Origin: Bremerella alba
GTDB lineage: Bacteria; Planctomycetota; Planctomycetia; Pirellulales; Pirellulaceae
DNA: 64,000 nt
Reading direction: 5' to 3'
NCBI RefSeq assembly: GCF_013618625.1
Contig: NZ_JABRWO010000015.1
Span: 62,001-126,000, forward strand
The translations under genes and the position numbers were made by a program. Positions 34,770 through 44,603 of this stretch are shown in pieces. Each line of letters begins with the position of its first letter. Position 1 is the stretch's first letter. Under the pieces are notes generated by a model. The model worked only from the letters and a program-made list of their open reading frames with translations, was not told the DNA's origin and did no database searches.

Positions 34770-35677
34770 GGAGAGGTTCCATCTTCATGTAAAACCAAAT
34801 TCAAGTCATTGAACGCATCCCGCAAGGCGTCCTTTAGCGTCGCGGTGGTGCGTATGTCTCCTACGTTGATGCCAAGTTCCACAATTGTCTGGGCAATTGC
34901 CGGCGAAACGCCTGAAATTGTGCAGGTACACCCCATCAGTCGAGTCGCCTTGGTGATTTTGATTAAGTGGTTTGCCACGGCCGTATCAACCACCGCGACG
35001 CCGCTAATATCGAGAATTAGACAGCGTGAATGCGTATCAGCAATCTTGTGCAGCACGGCTGTCATGATGTCTTGTGCACGCTTGGAATCGATAATCCCAA
35101 CGATCGGCAACATCAATATGTCGTTCCATACCTCCGTCACCGGGGTCGACATCTGCATTAAAGAATCATGCTGTTCGGAAATGATGCAATTGGTCTGTCG
35201 CATAAAGGTGTCGACCACAATTGCCGTATCTAGCATGATCAGTTTAGTGATTGCCTTGAGCGAACGCGCGTAGCGTTCCGGTGCCAAACTGTGATCGTAC
35301 AGGACGTCCGTCCAGATCCGCAGCGAACGGTACATCGAAGAAACATAGGTTGGCAACGGCAGGCCAATTCGGGCGTGATTCGCTCCGACCGACTTCCGCT
35401 TCTGAACGTACACCTCGCTAATGTCTGCGGAAAAAAAATCTTCCCAGTAGCGTTTCTGCTGAGATTGCACTCGATGCAGTGTCGCATTATCTGAGAAGTA
35501 GAGGTCGAACTCAGGCTGAGTCCGTAGCCACTCGTAAAACTGTTCGATGAAGGTGTCCAAATGCGGAGAAACAATTTGACCGTATTGGACTATTAATTCG
35601 AGATCCTCTTCCGTGACATGATAGAGTTCTCGAAGTTCGCTTGCCGACAAATTTCCGAGATCACAATGCGCAGTCAT
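34766..35677 (-). CDS. rsbR: Globin-coupled RsbR: haem-sensor globin fused to STAS
   Basis: Residues 1-165 match the globin-sensor fold of globin-coupled sensors. The segment KSVGANHARIGLPLPTYVSS supplies the likely proximal haem ligand H101, followed by the aromatic helix. Residues about 180-290 form a STAS domain with LPIVGIIDSKRAQDIM and LILDISGVAVVDTAV, the latter with S225 at the usual phospho-acceptor site. RsbR proteins place a variable sensor on the stressosome surface. Here the sensor should bind haem and respond to oxygen, NO or redox state. It is the first gene of rsbR-rsbS-rsbT-rsbX-rsbU. Domain calls are firm; the ligand is inferred. Confidence 0.88.
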   Translation of the reverse strand: MTAHCDLGNLSASELRELYHVTEEDLELIVQYGQIVSPHLDTFIEQFYEWLRTQPEFDLYFSDNATLHRVQSQQKRYWEDFFSADISEVYVQKRKSVGANHARIGLPLPTYVSSMYRSLRIWTDVLYDHSLAPERYARSLKAITKLIMLDTAIVVDTFMRQTNCIISEQHDSLMQMSTPVTEVWNDILMLPIVGIIDSKRAQDIMTAVLHKIADTHSRCLILDISGVAVVDTAVANHLIKITKATRLMGCTCTISGVSPAIAQTIVELGINVGDIRTTATLKDALRDAFNDLNLVLHEDGTSP

Positions 35678-35832
35678 GGGTTTGTCTATTGGGTAGATGG
35701 CTTTTTGTGTAGTGAGTCCAGATGCGTTACAGTCAACGAAGCCTCGCGTTTAGCAGCAGGTCTATCGTAGTTCGGCTTTAGCGCATAGTCGAGCATTCTG
35801 GCCAATATCTTGCTTCTCATAAACTCCTTAAT

Positions 35833-37056
35833 CTATAGGCGAAAACGAGGAATTGAACCGATTTGCCGTAGCGATTTCTCGCTAGGAAAACCAAGTACCC
35901 GAAAACGTGGCGGGTACGTTTTCAGATCCTCCATCTGAGATCCCAGTGCCTCTTGAACCACTTCCCATGTTCCACTTGCCAATGGTTTCATGTGAGAACT
36001 ATCCATAAACACAACGACGTCACTCTTAGGCAGAAGAGCGTGTAAGCACTCCGGCCACACACAGTAGGAATGAAGTTGACGTGTCTTCAAATCGCGGTGC
36101 AGATAGTAATTCGCTACAAAACCTTCTTGTCCTGTTTGAGCGAACCCAACTTCAATGGCTTCGTGTTGCTCACGATATTCGGCTGCTTGCCCCTGCATAT
36201 GCAAGTCAAAAAATACGCTACGGTGGGGATGATCCCGAGGGGGCAGCCATGTCTCCCAGCCCTCGGTTGTCAAACGACACGGAGTGAGACTGATCGGCCG
36301 CGGGTCGTGGACATATTGATAAACCAGTTCGTGCATCAACTTTAGACCGGTTTCATCATCTTCTCCCGTAACAATCAAACAATCACGAGTCGGCACCATC
36401 GCCACCGGTAGGCCTCGTATTTTCAGCTGACGAATTCGGTCTGTTAGCAAAAGCCGCGAAGCGTCGTAGTGATCTTGGTTACGGAAGAGATAGACCCGGT
36501 CGTCGAGCGTGGTCACGCCGGCTGCAATCTCTTCCAGGTTTTCCAGGGCAACTTCCATTAACTCATAAATCGAGCATCCCCATTGATTCATGCGTGCCGC
36601 GTCAACGGTTCGCATCGCTTCTGGCAGATCGAAGATCGGCAAGGCGAGTAAGTGTTCACCCACCATCGTCGAGGTAGCTTCCGATGAATGTTCGCCGCGA
36701 AGCCGTCGTTCCAGATTGCCAATTTCCAAGTAAGCTCGGCTACGAACGATCGGCAAAATGTCGGGGCGAGCGTCCTCGAACTCTTCTGGAATCGACTTGT
36801 GATGCGAAAGAATGGCTCGGGTAACTTGGCCTAAATATGCTTCCTGTTCTTTCTCAGGAAGGCGATCGTATTCACCAAAGATGTTGCCCAGATTGGCAAC
36901 CCCTGCCAGTTCCCCTTGGTCATAGAAACTAAATTGGTACGCTTGTTTTTCGTAGCGGATCTCTCGGCTCTCACCGGCTTGCTTGACGCTATGCATCAGG
37001 CGCTCGGCGAATTGATCGCGTTTGGACGTACCAAATAGGTATCGAAGTAAATCCAT
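35833..37056 (-). CDS. DUF1444-like protein
   Basis: The start MDLLRYLFGTSKRDQF at 37056 is chosen over the frame start at 37104, as it begins with the typical hydrophobic helix of the family. The 407-residue protein has an N-terminal part (YEKQAYQFSFYDQG) and a central VYLFRNQDHYDASRLLL / IRGLPVAMVPTRDCLIVTGED stretch resembling DUF1444 proteins such as YtpQ. It may be the first gene of the stressosome transcript; 155 bases separate it from rsbR. Function is not known. Confidence 0.62.
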   Translation of the reverse strand: MDLLRYLFGTSKRDQFAERLMHSVKQAGESREIRYEKQAYQFSFYDQGELAGVANLGNIFGEYDRLPEKEQEAYLGQVTRAILSHHKSIPEEFEDARPDILPIVRSRAYLEIGNLERRLRGEHSSEATSTMVGEHLLALPIFDLPEAMRTVDAARMNQWGCSIYELMEVALENLEEIAAGVTTLDDRVYLFRNQDHYDASRLLLTDRIRQLKIRGLPVAMVPTRDCLIVTGEDDETGLKLMHELVYQYVHDPRPISLTPCRLTTEGWETWLPPRDHPHRSVFFDLHMQGQAAEYREQHEAIEVGFAQTGQEGFVANYYLHRDLKTRQLHSYCVWPECLHALLPKSDVVVFMDSSHMKPLASGTWEVVQEALGSQMEDLKTYPPRFRVLGFPSEKSLRQIGSIPRFRL

Positions 37057-37358
37057 GGCACATGCTGCTTTAACGTGGCGAGTTCGGTGCGATGGAAAGC
37101 TCAACGCTATTCTATCGTGTTAAGCAGTCTTCACCAACGAAAAACGCTATCGGGGGGCTTGTTCGGATTGAGGTTTTCCGCAGTCCCGTAACGTCATAGC
37201 CGGTTGGAAATCTGGGTATCTTTCAGTTATTCTTAAGAAAATCCGTCAATATATTCGTCGATAATTGGAAAGATTGAGGCTTTGGAACAGACCGGGGCCG
37301 AAGAATAATTAATGGCGGATCCATTGATTGACACTTTGAAGATTTTCGTCTGCCAGCA
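37057..37358. other. Divergent regulatory gap
   Basis: 302 bases without a gene, between the DUF1444-like gene (minus) and the cyclase gene (plus). It must contain promoters for both; no clear consensus pair was identified. Confidence 0.5.
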
Positions 37359-39347
37359 ATGCACAACCCTCACTCCAGTCCACACGACCCGCAAGGCTCT
37401 CCCGGAGTCTCGCTAAGCATTTTCGTTGACGGTCAACAACAACCGATCTTCGACGATCGGTTGGGGAGAGAGGTTCTAGAGCTTAATCTACAGCAGCGGA
37501 TCATTCTTGGTCGGCAGGATGTTGCCAAAGGGGACCCAAGCCCGTTCCGGACAATCACGTTCACCGACCATCGAAAGCTGATTATTACCTCGTTTCAGCA
37601 AAGGGAAGTTTCGCGTCGCTCACTCGATATTTCTCCCGATGCGGCCGGCAACTATCTCCGCGTGGGGAATATCGGCAATCACGAAGTGCCCATGTCCCCT
37701 TCATCAGAAGGTCGCATCGCCCATCAACAGGTCCGCACATTTGTAACCAGTGAACTTATCCAGAGTCCAATTCGCCTGCTGGTAGGAGACAACCTGGCGA
37801 TTCAACTAAGTGGTTTCGGAGCGCCGGCCGAACATCATTTTCCAGAGCACAGCCCCACGAACATCTCGCAAAGCGTGGCTGATGTGGCGTTAATGATGCG
37901 ACAAAACCGGATGGCCGACGGCTACGCAACCCCCAGCGGTCCGTCTAGTGCCGACGTCGAACGTATCTTGGGTGCGGTGAGTGCCGTCCTTGAGAAAGCA
38001 GCCAGTTCTCCTGACTTTTTCTCTTCGGCGGCAGAGAACGTCTGCAAACTCGGCAACTTCGATTCGTGCTCGTACCTGGGTCTCGATCAACTTGCCAACC
38101 AATGGCAGTGTGAAGCGTCCTGGCCTTCGACCGACTCTGGCGAGATGGATGGCCCCAGCTTCGACGGTGAGGCCTTAGAGTACATTTGGTCCAATCGCGA
38201 GACCTGGTCGACTCCCATCATCGATGGTGGAGAACGCCCTCATCAGCGAGTCGTGGTGACCCCGGTTGTATCCCATGAAAGTGTGGTCGGTGCTCTCTAC
38301 GCATCGAAACGTTCCGGCCAACTGGGAGACGACACCATGGCCGATTGCGAGGTTAAGTTCGTCGAAGTCATTCGCGATTGCCTCACCGTCGGGCTCGAGC
38401 GTCTCAAAAAAGAACAAGAGGCGGCTAAACAACAAGTTTGTCTTGCTCAGTTTTTTCCTCCCGGCATTGCCGATCGGATTCTCTACGACGAGACGCTCCT
38501 GGAAACTCGCGAAGAGAATATCACCGTTCTCTTCTGCGATATTCGCGGGTTCAGCACGATCAGTTCCTCTTTGGGCTCGGTGCGAACCCTTCAATGGTTG
38601 CGGGAAGTACTGGGAGAACTCTCCGAAAGCGTGATCCGTCACGATGGCGTGCTCTTAGAGTATGTCGGCGACGAGTTGGTCGCTATGTGGGGCGCACCAG
38701 ACCATCAGCCCGATCACCCTAATCTCGCATGTCAGGCAGCGATCGACATGATCGGTAAGCTCGATCAGTTGAACCAGCTGTGGTCCGATCGTATTCCTGA
38801 CGAGCTACTGCCGTTTGGACTGACCATTGGGATCAACACGGGTGACTGCGTGGTGGGAAAGAAGGGCACCGATTTCAAATACATGTGGGGACCGCTCGGC
38901 CCTACCGTGAACATCGCGAGCCGAATTCAAGGAGCCACGAAACAGTTCTGTCCCAAGCAAGAACGCGACGACGCTGGTACACTCTTTTATCCGCCTGAGA
39001 TTTTGATCACCGAATCAACCCGATTGGGCGTAACGACCAATATGCCAACGCGATTCCTCGGAACCATCAAAGTCGTCAACATTCCAGAAACCGTTCGCGT
39101 CCATGAGCTGTCTGCGAGAGCTTCCGGTAGTTGGAACCAATTGCGACAAAACTATGAAACTGCCTATCGCCAATTTGAAGAACGAAATTTTCTAGAAGCC
39201 CTAAACACGCTCGACGGGATATCCAAAGTCGAAGAATGTCAGGCCGATGGGCCCACCAAGTGTCTCCGTGATCGAGCCTTGATGCTACTGCAGAATCCCA
39301 AGTTGATCGACAAAGAACATCCTGTCTGGATGCTCGATCAGAAATAA
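37359..39347 (+). CDS. FHA-like / GAF / class III nucleotide cyclase
   Basis: This 662-residue protein has an FHA-like N-terminus (ILGRQD near 49, EVSRRSLDIS near 83, RVGNIGNHEV near 101) and a GAF-like domain (about 197-345). The cyclase domain is about 385-560, with FCDIRGFSTI (metal D394), YVGDELVAMWGAP (metal D438), and N518/R522 in VNIASRI for the transition state. At the two base-selecting positions it has E434 (Lys in adenylate cyclases) and G511 (Asp or Thr in adenylate cyclases), which favours GTP. A helical tail follows. It is cytoplasmic and divergent from the stressosome side. Confidence 0.87.
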   Translation: MHNPHSSPHDPQGSPGVSLSIFVDGQQQPIFDDRLGREVLELNLQQRIILGRQDVAKGDPSPFRTITFTDHRKLIITSFQQREVSRRSLDISPDAAGNYLRVGNIGNHEVPMSPSSEGRIAHQQVRTFVTSELIQSPIRLLVGDNLAIQLSGFGAPAEHHFPEHSPTNISQSVADVALMMRQNRMADGYATPSGPSSADVERILGAVSAVLEKAASSPDFFSSAAENVCKLGNFDSCSYLGLDQLANQWQCEASWPSTDSGEMDGPSFDGEALEYIWSNRETWSTPIIDGGERPHQRVVVTPVVSHESVVGALYASKRSGQLGDDTMADCEVKFVEVIRDCLTVGLERLKKEQEAAKQQVCLAQFFPPGIADRILYDETLLETREENITVLFCDIRGFSTISSSLGSVRTLQWLREVLGELSESVIRHDGVLLEYVGDELVAMWGAPDHQPDHPNLACQAAIDMIGKLDQLNQLWSDRIPDELLPFGLTIGINTGDCVVGKKGTDFKYMWGPLGPTVNIASRIQGATKQFCPKQERDDAGTLFYPPEILITESTRLGVTTNMPTRFLGTIKVVNIPETVRVHELSARASGSWNQLRQNYETAYRQFEERNFLEALNTLDGISKVEECQADGPTKCLRDRALMLLQNPKLIDKEHPVWMLDQK

Positions 39348-39556
39348 CCATTTCCTCTGTGGCTCAGAAACTTATTTCTGTGGCAGCCCAAGGAAATACT
39401 TCTATTCCATGAAAAGAACGCGTCGATCAACACATGGTCACCATTCCCACACATCGACAGTGCCGACCGACGCGTCCTTGGGGGTAGCTTTCAGAATAGC
39501 GTGCATCCAGGTATAACGGAAATTCGTTGTTCCTATTTTGGTCATAAGTGCTACCT

Positions 39557-40447
39557 ATGGAAATTCAACAGCTGCGATACTTCGTTGCGGTCGCGGAACT
39601 CGAGAACTTTACGCGTGCCGCCGAGCAGTGTCATGTCACTCAGCCGTCGCTCAGCCAGCAGATTGCCAAGCTGGAACGCGAACTGGGGACGAGGTTATTG
39701 GATCGGCTAGGCAGAACGGTTGTTTTAACCGACTCAGGAAAAGAACTGCTGCCGCGCGCTCGTCGGATTCTCAAGGAAGTCGACTCTGCCGAAGGGTGGT
39801 TCAAGAAGTCGGAAGGGCCAGAGGCGATTAGTCTCAGAGTTGGGGCCTTGCCAACGATCGCCCCCTTTCAGCTACCACAGATCATCCAGCACTTTCGTCA
39901 AGAGATGCCGCATGTCACGTTAACGCTGGTCGAGGACTATACCGACCATCTTCTCGATCGACTGCTCAAGGGCACACTAGACGTGGCCCTCTTGGCCCTA
40001 CCGATCGACGACACGCGAATACAAGTCGAGCCCTTGTTTCGCGAAGCGCTGATGGTTGCTTTACCTCCTTCCCATCCGCTGGCTGACAAGCCGTCCCTCT
40101 CTTTCAACCAGGTACGCCAGGAACCCTTTGTCCTTCTGCACGAGGTTCATTGCCTGGGCGAACAGGTCCTCGGTTTCTGCCGCCAACAAGAGTTCCAGCC
40201 CCACGTCGTTTGCGAGAGTGCGCAAATCTCAACGATCCAGGAGCTGATTCGTCTGGGCGTGGGGATCTCGTTGCTGCCAGAAATGGCGATCGATCCTGCC
40301 GACGACTCTTGCGTCTACCTTCCGATTCGGAAGATCCAACCATTCCGAACCATCGCCGCGGCCTGGAATCGACATCGCACGGTCACGCGACCTCAGAATC
40401 TCTTGCTCGAAATTCTCCGTCGCGAGGATCCCGTCGCAACGAAATGA
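39557..40447 (+). CDS. oxyR: OxyR, peroxide-sensing LysR-family regulator
   Basis: With the ATG at 39557 the 296-residue protein aligns with E. coli OxyR from the first residue (MEIQQLRYFVAVAELENF). The LysR helix-turn-helix has NFTRAAEQCHVTQPSLSQQI. The redox pair lies in HCLGEQVLGFC, and counting gives C199 and C208, the same numbers as E. coli. A peroxide-driven disulfide between them activates the regulator. A GTG three codons upstream is less likely. No catalase or peroxiredoxin gene is adjacent, so its targets are elsewhere. Confidence 0.9.
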   Translation: MEIQQLRYFVAVAELENFTRAAEQCHVTQPSLSQQIAKLERELGTRLLDRLGRTVVLTDSGKELLPRARRILKEVDSAEGWFKKSEGPEAISLRVGALPTIAPFQLPQIIQHFRQEMPHVTLTLVEDYTDHLLDRLLKGTLDVALLALPIDDTRIQVEPLFREALMVALPPSHPLADKPSLSFNQVRQEPFVLLHEVHCLGEQVLGFCRQQEFQPHVVCESAQISTIQELIRLGVGISLLPEMAIDPADDSCVYLPIRKIQPFRTIAAAWNRHRTVTRPQNLLLEILRREDPVATK

Positions 40448-40573
40448 GCAATGTATGCGTGCTAGCGTAAATTGATCTTGGATAGACTCAGCGCATCGCT
40501 ATACTCTCGCCCGCCTGGAACTGTCTCTGATGGGTAAGAAAGCACGGAGCAGATTGGCCCGGCTGAGGAAATT

Positions 40574-42859
40574 ATGCGCATTTCAACTATTCAAAATCCG
40601 ATCTATTCAGGGGTATTGATCCTCGCGTTTTGCGGTTGGGCTATGGCCGAACCGATTCGCTTGACCCTGGACGAGTCCGACCAGCCGGTCGTCGAATCCA
40701 AGGTGGCCCCGGTACAACATACCGAGCCTGTACGCCCGATTGTCTCGCGCCCCTTCTCGCTTTCGCTTACCGCAGATGGGGAACCGCCAGAGACAACGGC
40801 CGTTCGTCAGGCTTCTGCTGAAGAACCACCGACCCCCAATCAAGATACCAGCGTGTCGGTCCGTGCACCGGAAGGCGCTAAGGTGGCCCATCCAGCGGCC
40901 AATGGACCTCTTCGGATCTACGGAATCCACGCAGAGAAGATCGACAATCCGGCAGCCCTCCAAGGCACTTCGAAATTCACCGAATCGGCCAGCCCGCTCA
41001 AGCCGGCTGCTAAAGTCCAGGTCGAAGCGTCGCCGACGCTGGCCGAGGAACCTCTGTCTCGATTCTCTCAAACACCTCCGCCGTCAAAGCCTGTCGAGGC
41101 ATCCAGCCCCGAGGCCATTACAACACAGCCAATAGAGCCATCGACGAAGACTACGATCGAGCTAGAAGCCGAAGCGTTTTCTGTCTGGAAGATCTTCCCC
41201 GGCAAGACACCCCTTTCACAAATCGAAAAACATTGGGGCGAACCGACGCAGACGCGACGTATCGATCAGGACAAGCGCGTTCGACTCTACGAGCTGCAAG
41301 GCGAATTCGCCAAAGTCGAAATCGCGGTGGAAAAGGATCAGATTGTCTCCGTGTTTCTGATACCGACCACCCCCCTTTCCCTTGAGGTAGTCGAGCAGAA
41401 GTTTGAACTTTCGAGAATCGATCCTGCCGCAGTCCGAGATTCGTCGGGACGTCACCTGGGAAGGATCTATCCCGAGCGAGGCATCCTCATTCCTCAAGCC
41501 GCCGAAGGTGGTCCTTGGGAGATCGATCGCATCATCGTTCAGTCACCTTCCGCCGAATCGTTCATGATCCGAGCTAGCAATCGCTCTCCGCACGATTTCA
41601 GAGATCGTCTTAACGACTATCAATTGGCAATCGCCCAAGAACCGTATTCCGCGGAAGCCTGGTACCAAACGTCGCTGATCCTGCATCGTATGGGACGTGA
41701 CAAGGAAGCGTTTAAAGCAGCAAGAAAAGCGACCTCCGGCGTTGGCTCTTCAGCCGAGCATCGCCTGCATCGAACCCTTTTAACCGTCGTTCAGGGAAAC
41801 CTGGCCAGCGGAGTTCACAGCACCCAGCAGATCGCTGAAGACGTGACGGTGGCCAGTCACGTGCGGGCCAAAGCTCACTGTCAGTGGGGCGACCTCTTGC
41901 AGATGGCAGGTCCACGAAAGAACCGCGAAGCCGTACAGCACCACGTCAAAGCTATCGAGATCGCCGCGCCGCTGGTGAACGATACCAATCAGCAAGTACG
42001 CCGTGCCGCCAAGCTAGTCCTCGTCCAGGCACACCTGGCACTGGCAATCGATATCGCTACCGGCGACTGGGAAAAGAAAGAACAGACAATCAATCAGTGG
42101 CTTCTGCGATCTAAGGTTTATATCGATGACTTGGCTACCAACGAAGAAGCCACCGGCGAACTTCACATGGTCTGGCTGACCAAGTCATTAATGGCTCATA
42201 GCTTTTACGATGCTCCCTTCGATCCCGGCGACTCGGTCGATCAAATCCTGGGGCAATATCGCGAATTGCTCGGTCAGACGGACGACCCCTTCTTTCACCG
42301 AGCACTTGAATGGGAAACGGGCCAAGCATTGTCGCAGGCTGTCTTTATTGAACATTCACGCGGCAAGCATGACTCGGCTTTGAAGCTGGCCGATCAGGCA
42401 CGTACGTTTCTGCGGGGTGGCTTAACTGGCCGAGAAGTCGGTATCGCCGATCATCTGTTGTTAGGTAATCTCTATTTCCGAGCAGGGGCCATTTGTGCTG
42501 TCCAAAAGCAAGACCACGCTGCGGCAGTTAATTGGTACGAACTTGCCGTGAAACACCTTTCCGATCAAACTCTGCAAAGTGTCATGCTCGATCGTCGCGG
42601 CGAATCACTTGTGAGTATGGGAGTATCTTTCTGGACCGTCGGAAATCGCGAGCAAGGACTTGCGTTGACCGAACAAGGGAAATCTCTGATCGAATCGGCT
42701 GCCGCTCAGAACTCCGGCTTGCAGAAGAAACTAATCGTTCCGCTAGACAATCTGGCCGAGATGTATCGTGAGCTGGGAAATACACAGAAGAGTGCCCAAT
42801 ACACGGCATCAGCACAGAAAATCCGCCAATTGCAGGCCGGCAATCCAATCTCCCGATAG
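40574..42859 (+). CDS. Secreted TPR-containing protein of unknown function
   Basis: This 761-residue protein has a signal peptide (about 25 residues, ending WAMAE). A Pro/Ser/Glu-rich stretch to about 190 follows, then a compact domain (VWKIFPGKTPLSQIEKHWGE) and TPR-like helices from about 355 to the end (PYSAEAWYQTSLILHRMGRD, NWYELAVKHLSDQTL). TPRs mediate protein contacts. It probably works in the periplasm as a scaffold. It follows oxyR by 126 bases and may be independent. Confidence 0.78.
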   Translation: MRISTIQNPIYSGVLILAFCGWAMAEPIRLTLDESDQPVVESKVAPVQHTEPVRPIVSRPFSLSLTADGEPPETTAVRQASAEEPPTPNQDTSVSVRAPEGAKVAHPAANGPLRIYGIHAEKIDNPAALQGTSKFTESASPLKPAAKVQVEASPTLAEEPLSRFSQTPPPSKPVEASSPEAITTQPIEPSTKTTIELEAEAFSVWKIFPGKTPLSQIEKHWGEPTQTRRIDQDKRVRLYELQGEFAKVEIAVEKDQIVSVFLIPTTPLSLEVVEQKFELSRIDPAAVRDSSGRHLGRIYPERGILIPQAAEGGPWEIDRIIVQSPSAESFMIRASNRSPHDFRDRLNDYQLAIAQEPYSAEAWYQTSLILHRMGRDKEAFKAARKATSGVGSSAEHRLHRTLLTVVQGNLASGVHSTQQIAEDVTVASHVRAKAHCQWGDLLQMAGPRKNREAVQHHVKAIEIAAPLVNDTNQQVRRAAKLVLVQAHLALAIDIATGDWEKKEQTINQWLLRSKVYIDDLATNEEATGELHMVWLTKSLMAHSFYDAPFDPGDSVDQILGQYRELLGQTDDPFFHRALEWETGQALSQAVFIEHSRGKHDSALKLADQARTFLRGGLTGREVGIADHLLLGNLYFRAGAICAVQKQDHAAAVNWYELAVKHLSDQTLQSVMLDRRGESLVSMGVSFWTVGNREQGLALTEQGKSLIESAAAQNSGLQKKLIVPLDNLAEMYRELGNTQKSAQYTASAQKIRQLQAGNPISR

Positions 42860-42963
42860 CCTGCGGTTCACTTCCCGCAGCCAATCGCATTCTCTATGAT
42901 GGAAATGGTGAACTCGTTCGCCTGATTTTTCTTCCTCGTAGGTAGCCGCATTTTGAGCCGCGT

Positions 42964-43872
42964 ATGGTCTTTGAACACATCGAGAAGCTCAAGCGAGAAT
43001 ACACGGACAAGTACGTATCCATCGCCCATATGGTGCCGGAACTAAAGCGTTTCGAGGGGCGAACAGGCATCGTCCGTACTGTCAACATGAGCGGTCGGGC
43101 TCTGGTGGAATTCCTCGGTACGACCGACATTTCGTGGTATGACATCGACATCGATTACCTCAAAATCGTGGATCGCTCACCGGAACCGACTCCCGATCAA
43201 AAACCGGACAAAAAGGTGATCGCGAACGATGCGACGCCTGAAAAACCATCGGCCAGGACTTCTACCAAGTCCGCTTCTAGTGCTAGTACGGCCGACATCT
43301 TAGCCATGGCTCGCGGCAAGAAGCCTGCCGAGACGCAGCCTAAGAAACAGAGCACCGCAGACATTCTAGCTGCCGCACGAGGCAAAAAGCCCCCGGCAGA
43401 GAAGAAGACTGAGACGAAAAAGCCCAGCACGTCTGACATCTTAGCGATGGCTCGCGGCAAAGGTGCCAAGCCGGAAGAAAAGCAGGAGGAGAAGCCTCTT
43501 TCCACAGCCGAGAAGCTGGCGATGCTTCGCGGGGAAAAGAAAGCCGAGTCGGCAAACGAACCTTCAGAGAAGAAAAAACCGAGTACCGCTGATATTCTGG
43601 CCATGGCCCGAGGAAAGAAAGCGGCTGACGGAAAAAAAGAAGAACCTTCTCCGCCAGAGGAAAAGGTGCTCTCGACGGCCGAGAAATTGGCTCTGCTGCG
43701 CGGCGAGAAGCAAAGCAAGCCGGCCCAATCAGAGTCATCCACCGCTGAACAGGCCCCTAATAAGCCAAGTACGGCGGACATTCTAGCCATGGCTCGGGCT
43801 CAGAAGAAGAAAGAGACTGACAAGCCAAGTAGCTCCGATTCCGCAACCGGCAGCGATTCGCCTGAATCGTGA
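42964..43872 (+). CDS. Protein with seven STADILAMARGKK-like repeats in a charged tail
   Basis: This 302-residue protein has an N-terminal folded domain (residues 1-72: TDKYVSIAHMVPELKRFEGR, GIVRTVNMSGRALVEF). A Lys/Glu/Pro/Ser-rich tail contains seven copies of a 13-residue motif at residues 108, 130, 155, 180, 207, 237 and 269. Five read STADILAMARGKK with small changes and two read STAEKLAMLRGEK. Each repeat is a probable short amphipathic helix in a disordered chain, suited to multivalent binding. No signal peptide. The function is unknown. Confidence 0.78.
   Translation: MVFEHIEKLKREYTDKYVSIAHMVPELKRFEGRTGIVRTVNMSGRALVEFLGTTDISWYDIDIDYLKIVDRSPEPTPDQKPDKKVIANDATPEKPSARTSTKSASSASTADILAMARGKKPAETQPKKQSTADILAAARGKKPPAEKKTETKKPSTSDILAMARGKGAKPEEKQEEKPLSTAEKLAMLRGEKKAESANEPSEKKKPSTADILAMARGKKAADGKKEEPSPPEEKVLSTAEKLALLRGEKQSKPAQSESSTAEQAPNKPSTADILAMARAQKKKETDKPSSSDSATGSDSPES
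43285..43806 (+). repeat. Coding repeat region, seven divergent 39-base units
   Basis: Unevenly spaced units (66 to 96 bases apart) encode the STADILAMARGKK-like motifs. Nucleotide identity between units is lower than the protein similarity, which indicates old duplications kept by selection on the protein rather than a recent tandem array. Confidence 0.7.
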
Positions 43873-43990
43873 GGCAGCCGCGTCAGCGGAAGTGTGAACA
43901 CTTTCGTGTCCGATATTGTCCCTCACGGCGGATTAGGGAAAAATGACGTTACCCCTTTCCAAGCACGCATAGCCCCCGCTGAAAACACGC

Positions 43991-44590
<600 letters not shown>

Positions 44591-44603
44591 AAGGAGTTCA
44601 CCT

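Noticed and set aside
43197-43790. 197-codon minus-strand frame opposite the repeat protein
   Set aside because: It mirrors the repeated coding sequence of the real gene (Ser/Phe/Ala-rich) and has no start signal.
43285-43806. CRISPR-like or tandem-repeat array
   Set aside because: Units differ in sequence and spacing and encode a conserved protein motif in frame; no uniform repeats or spacers.
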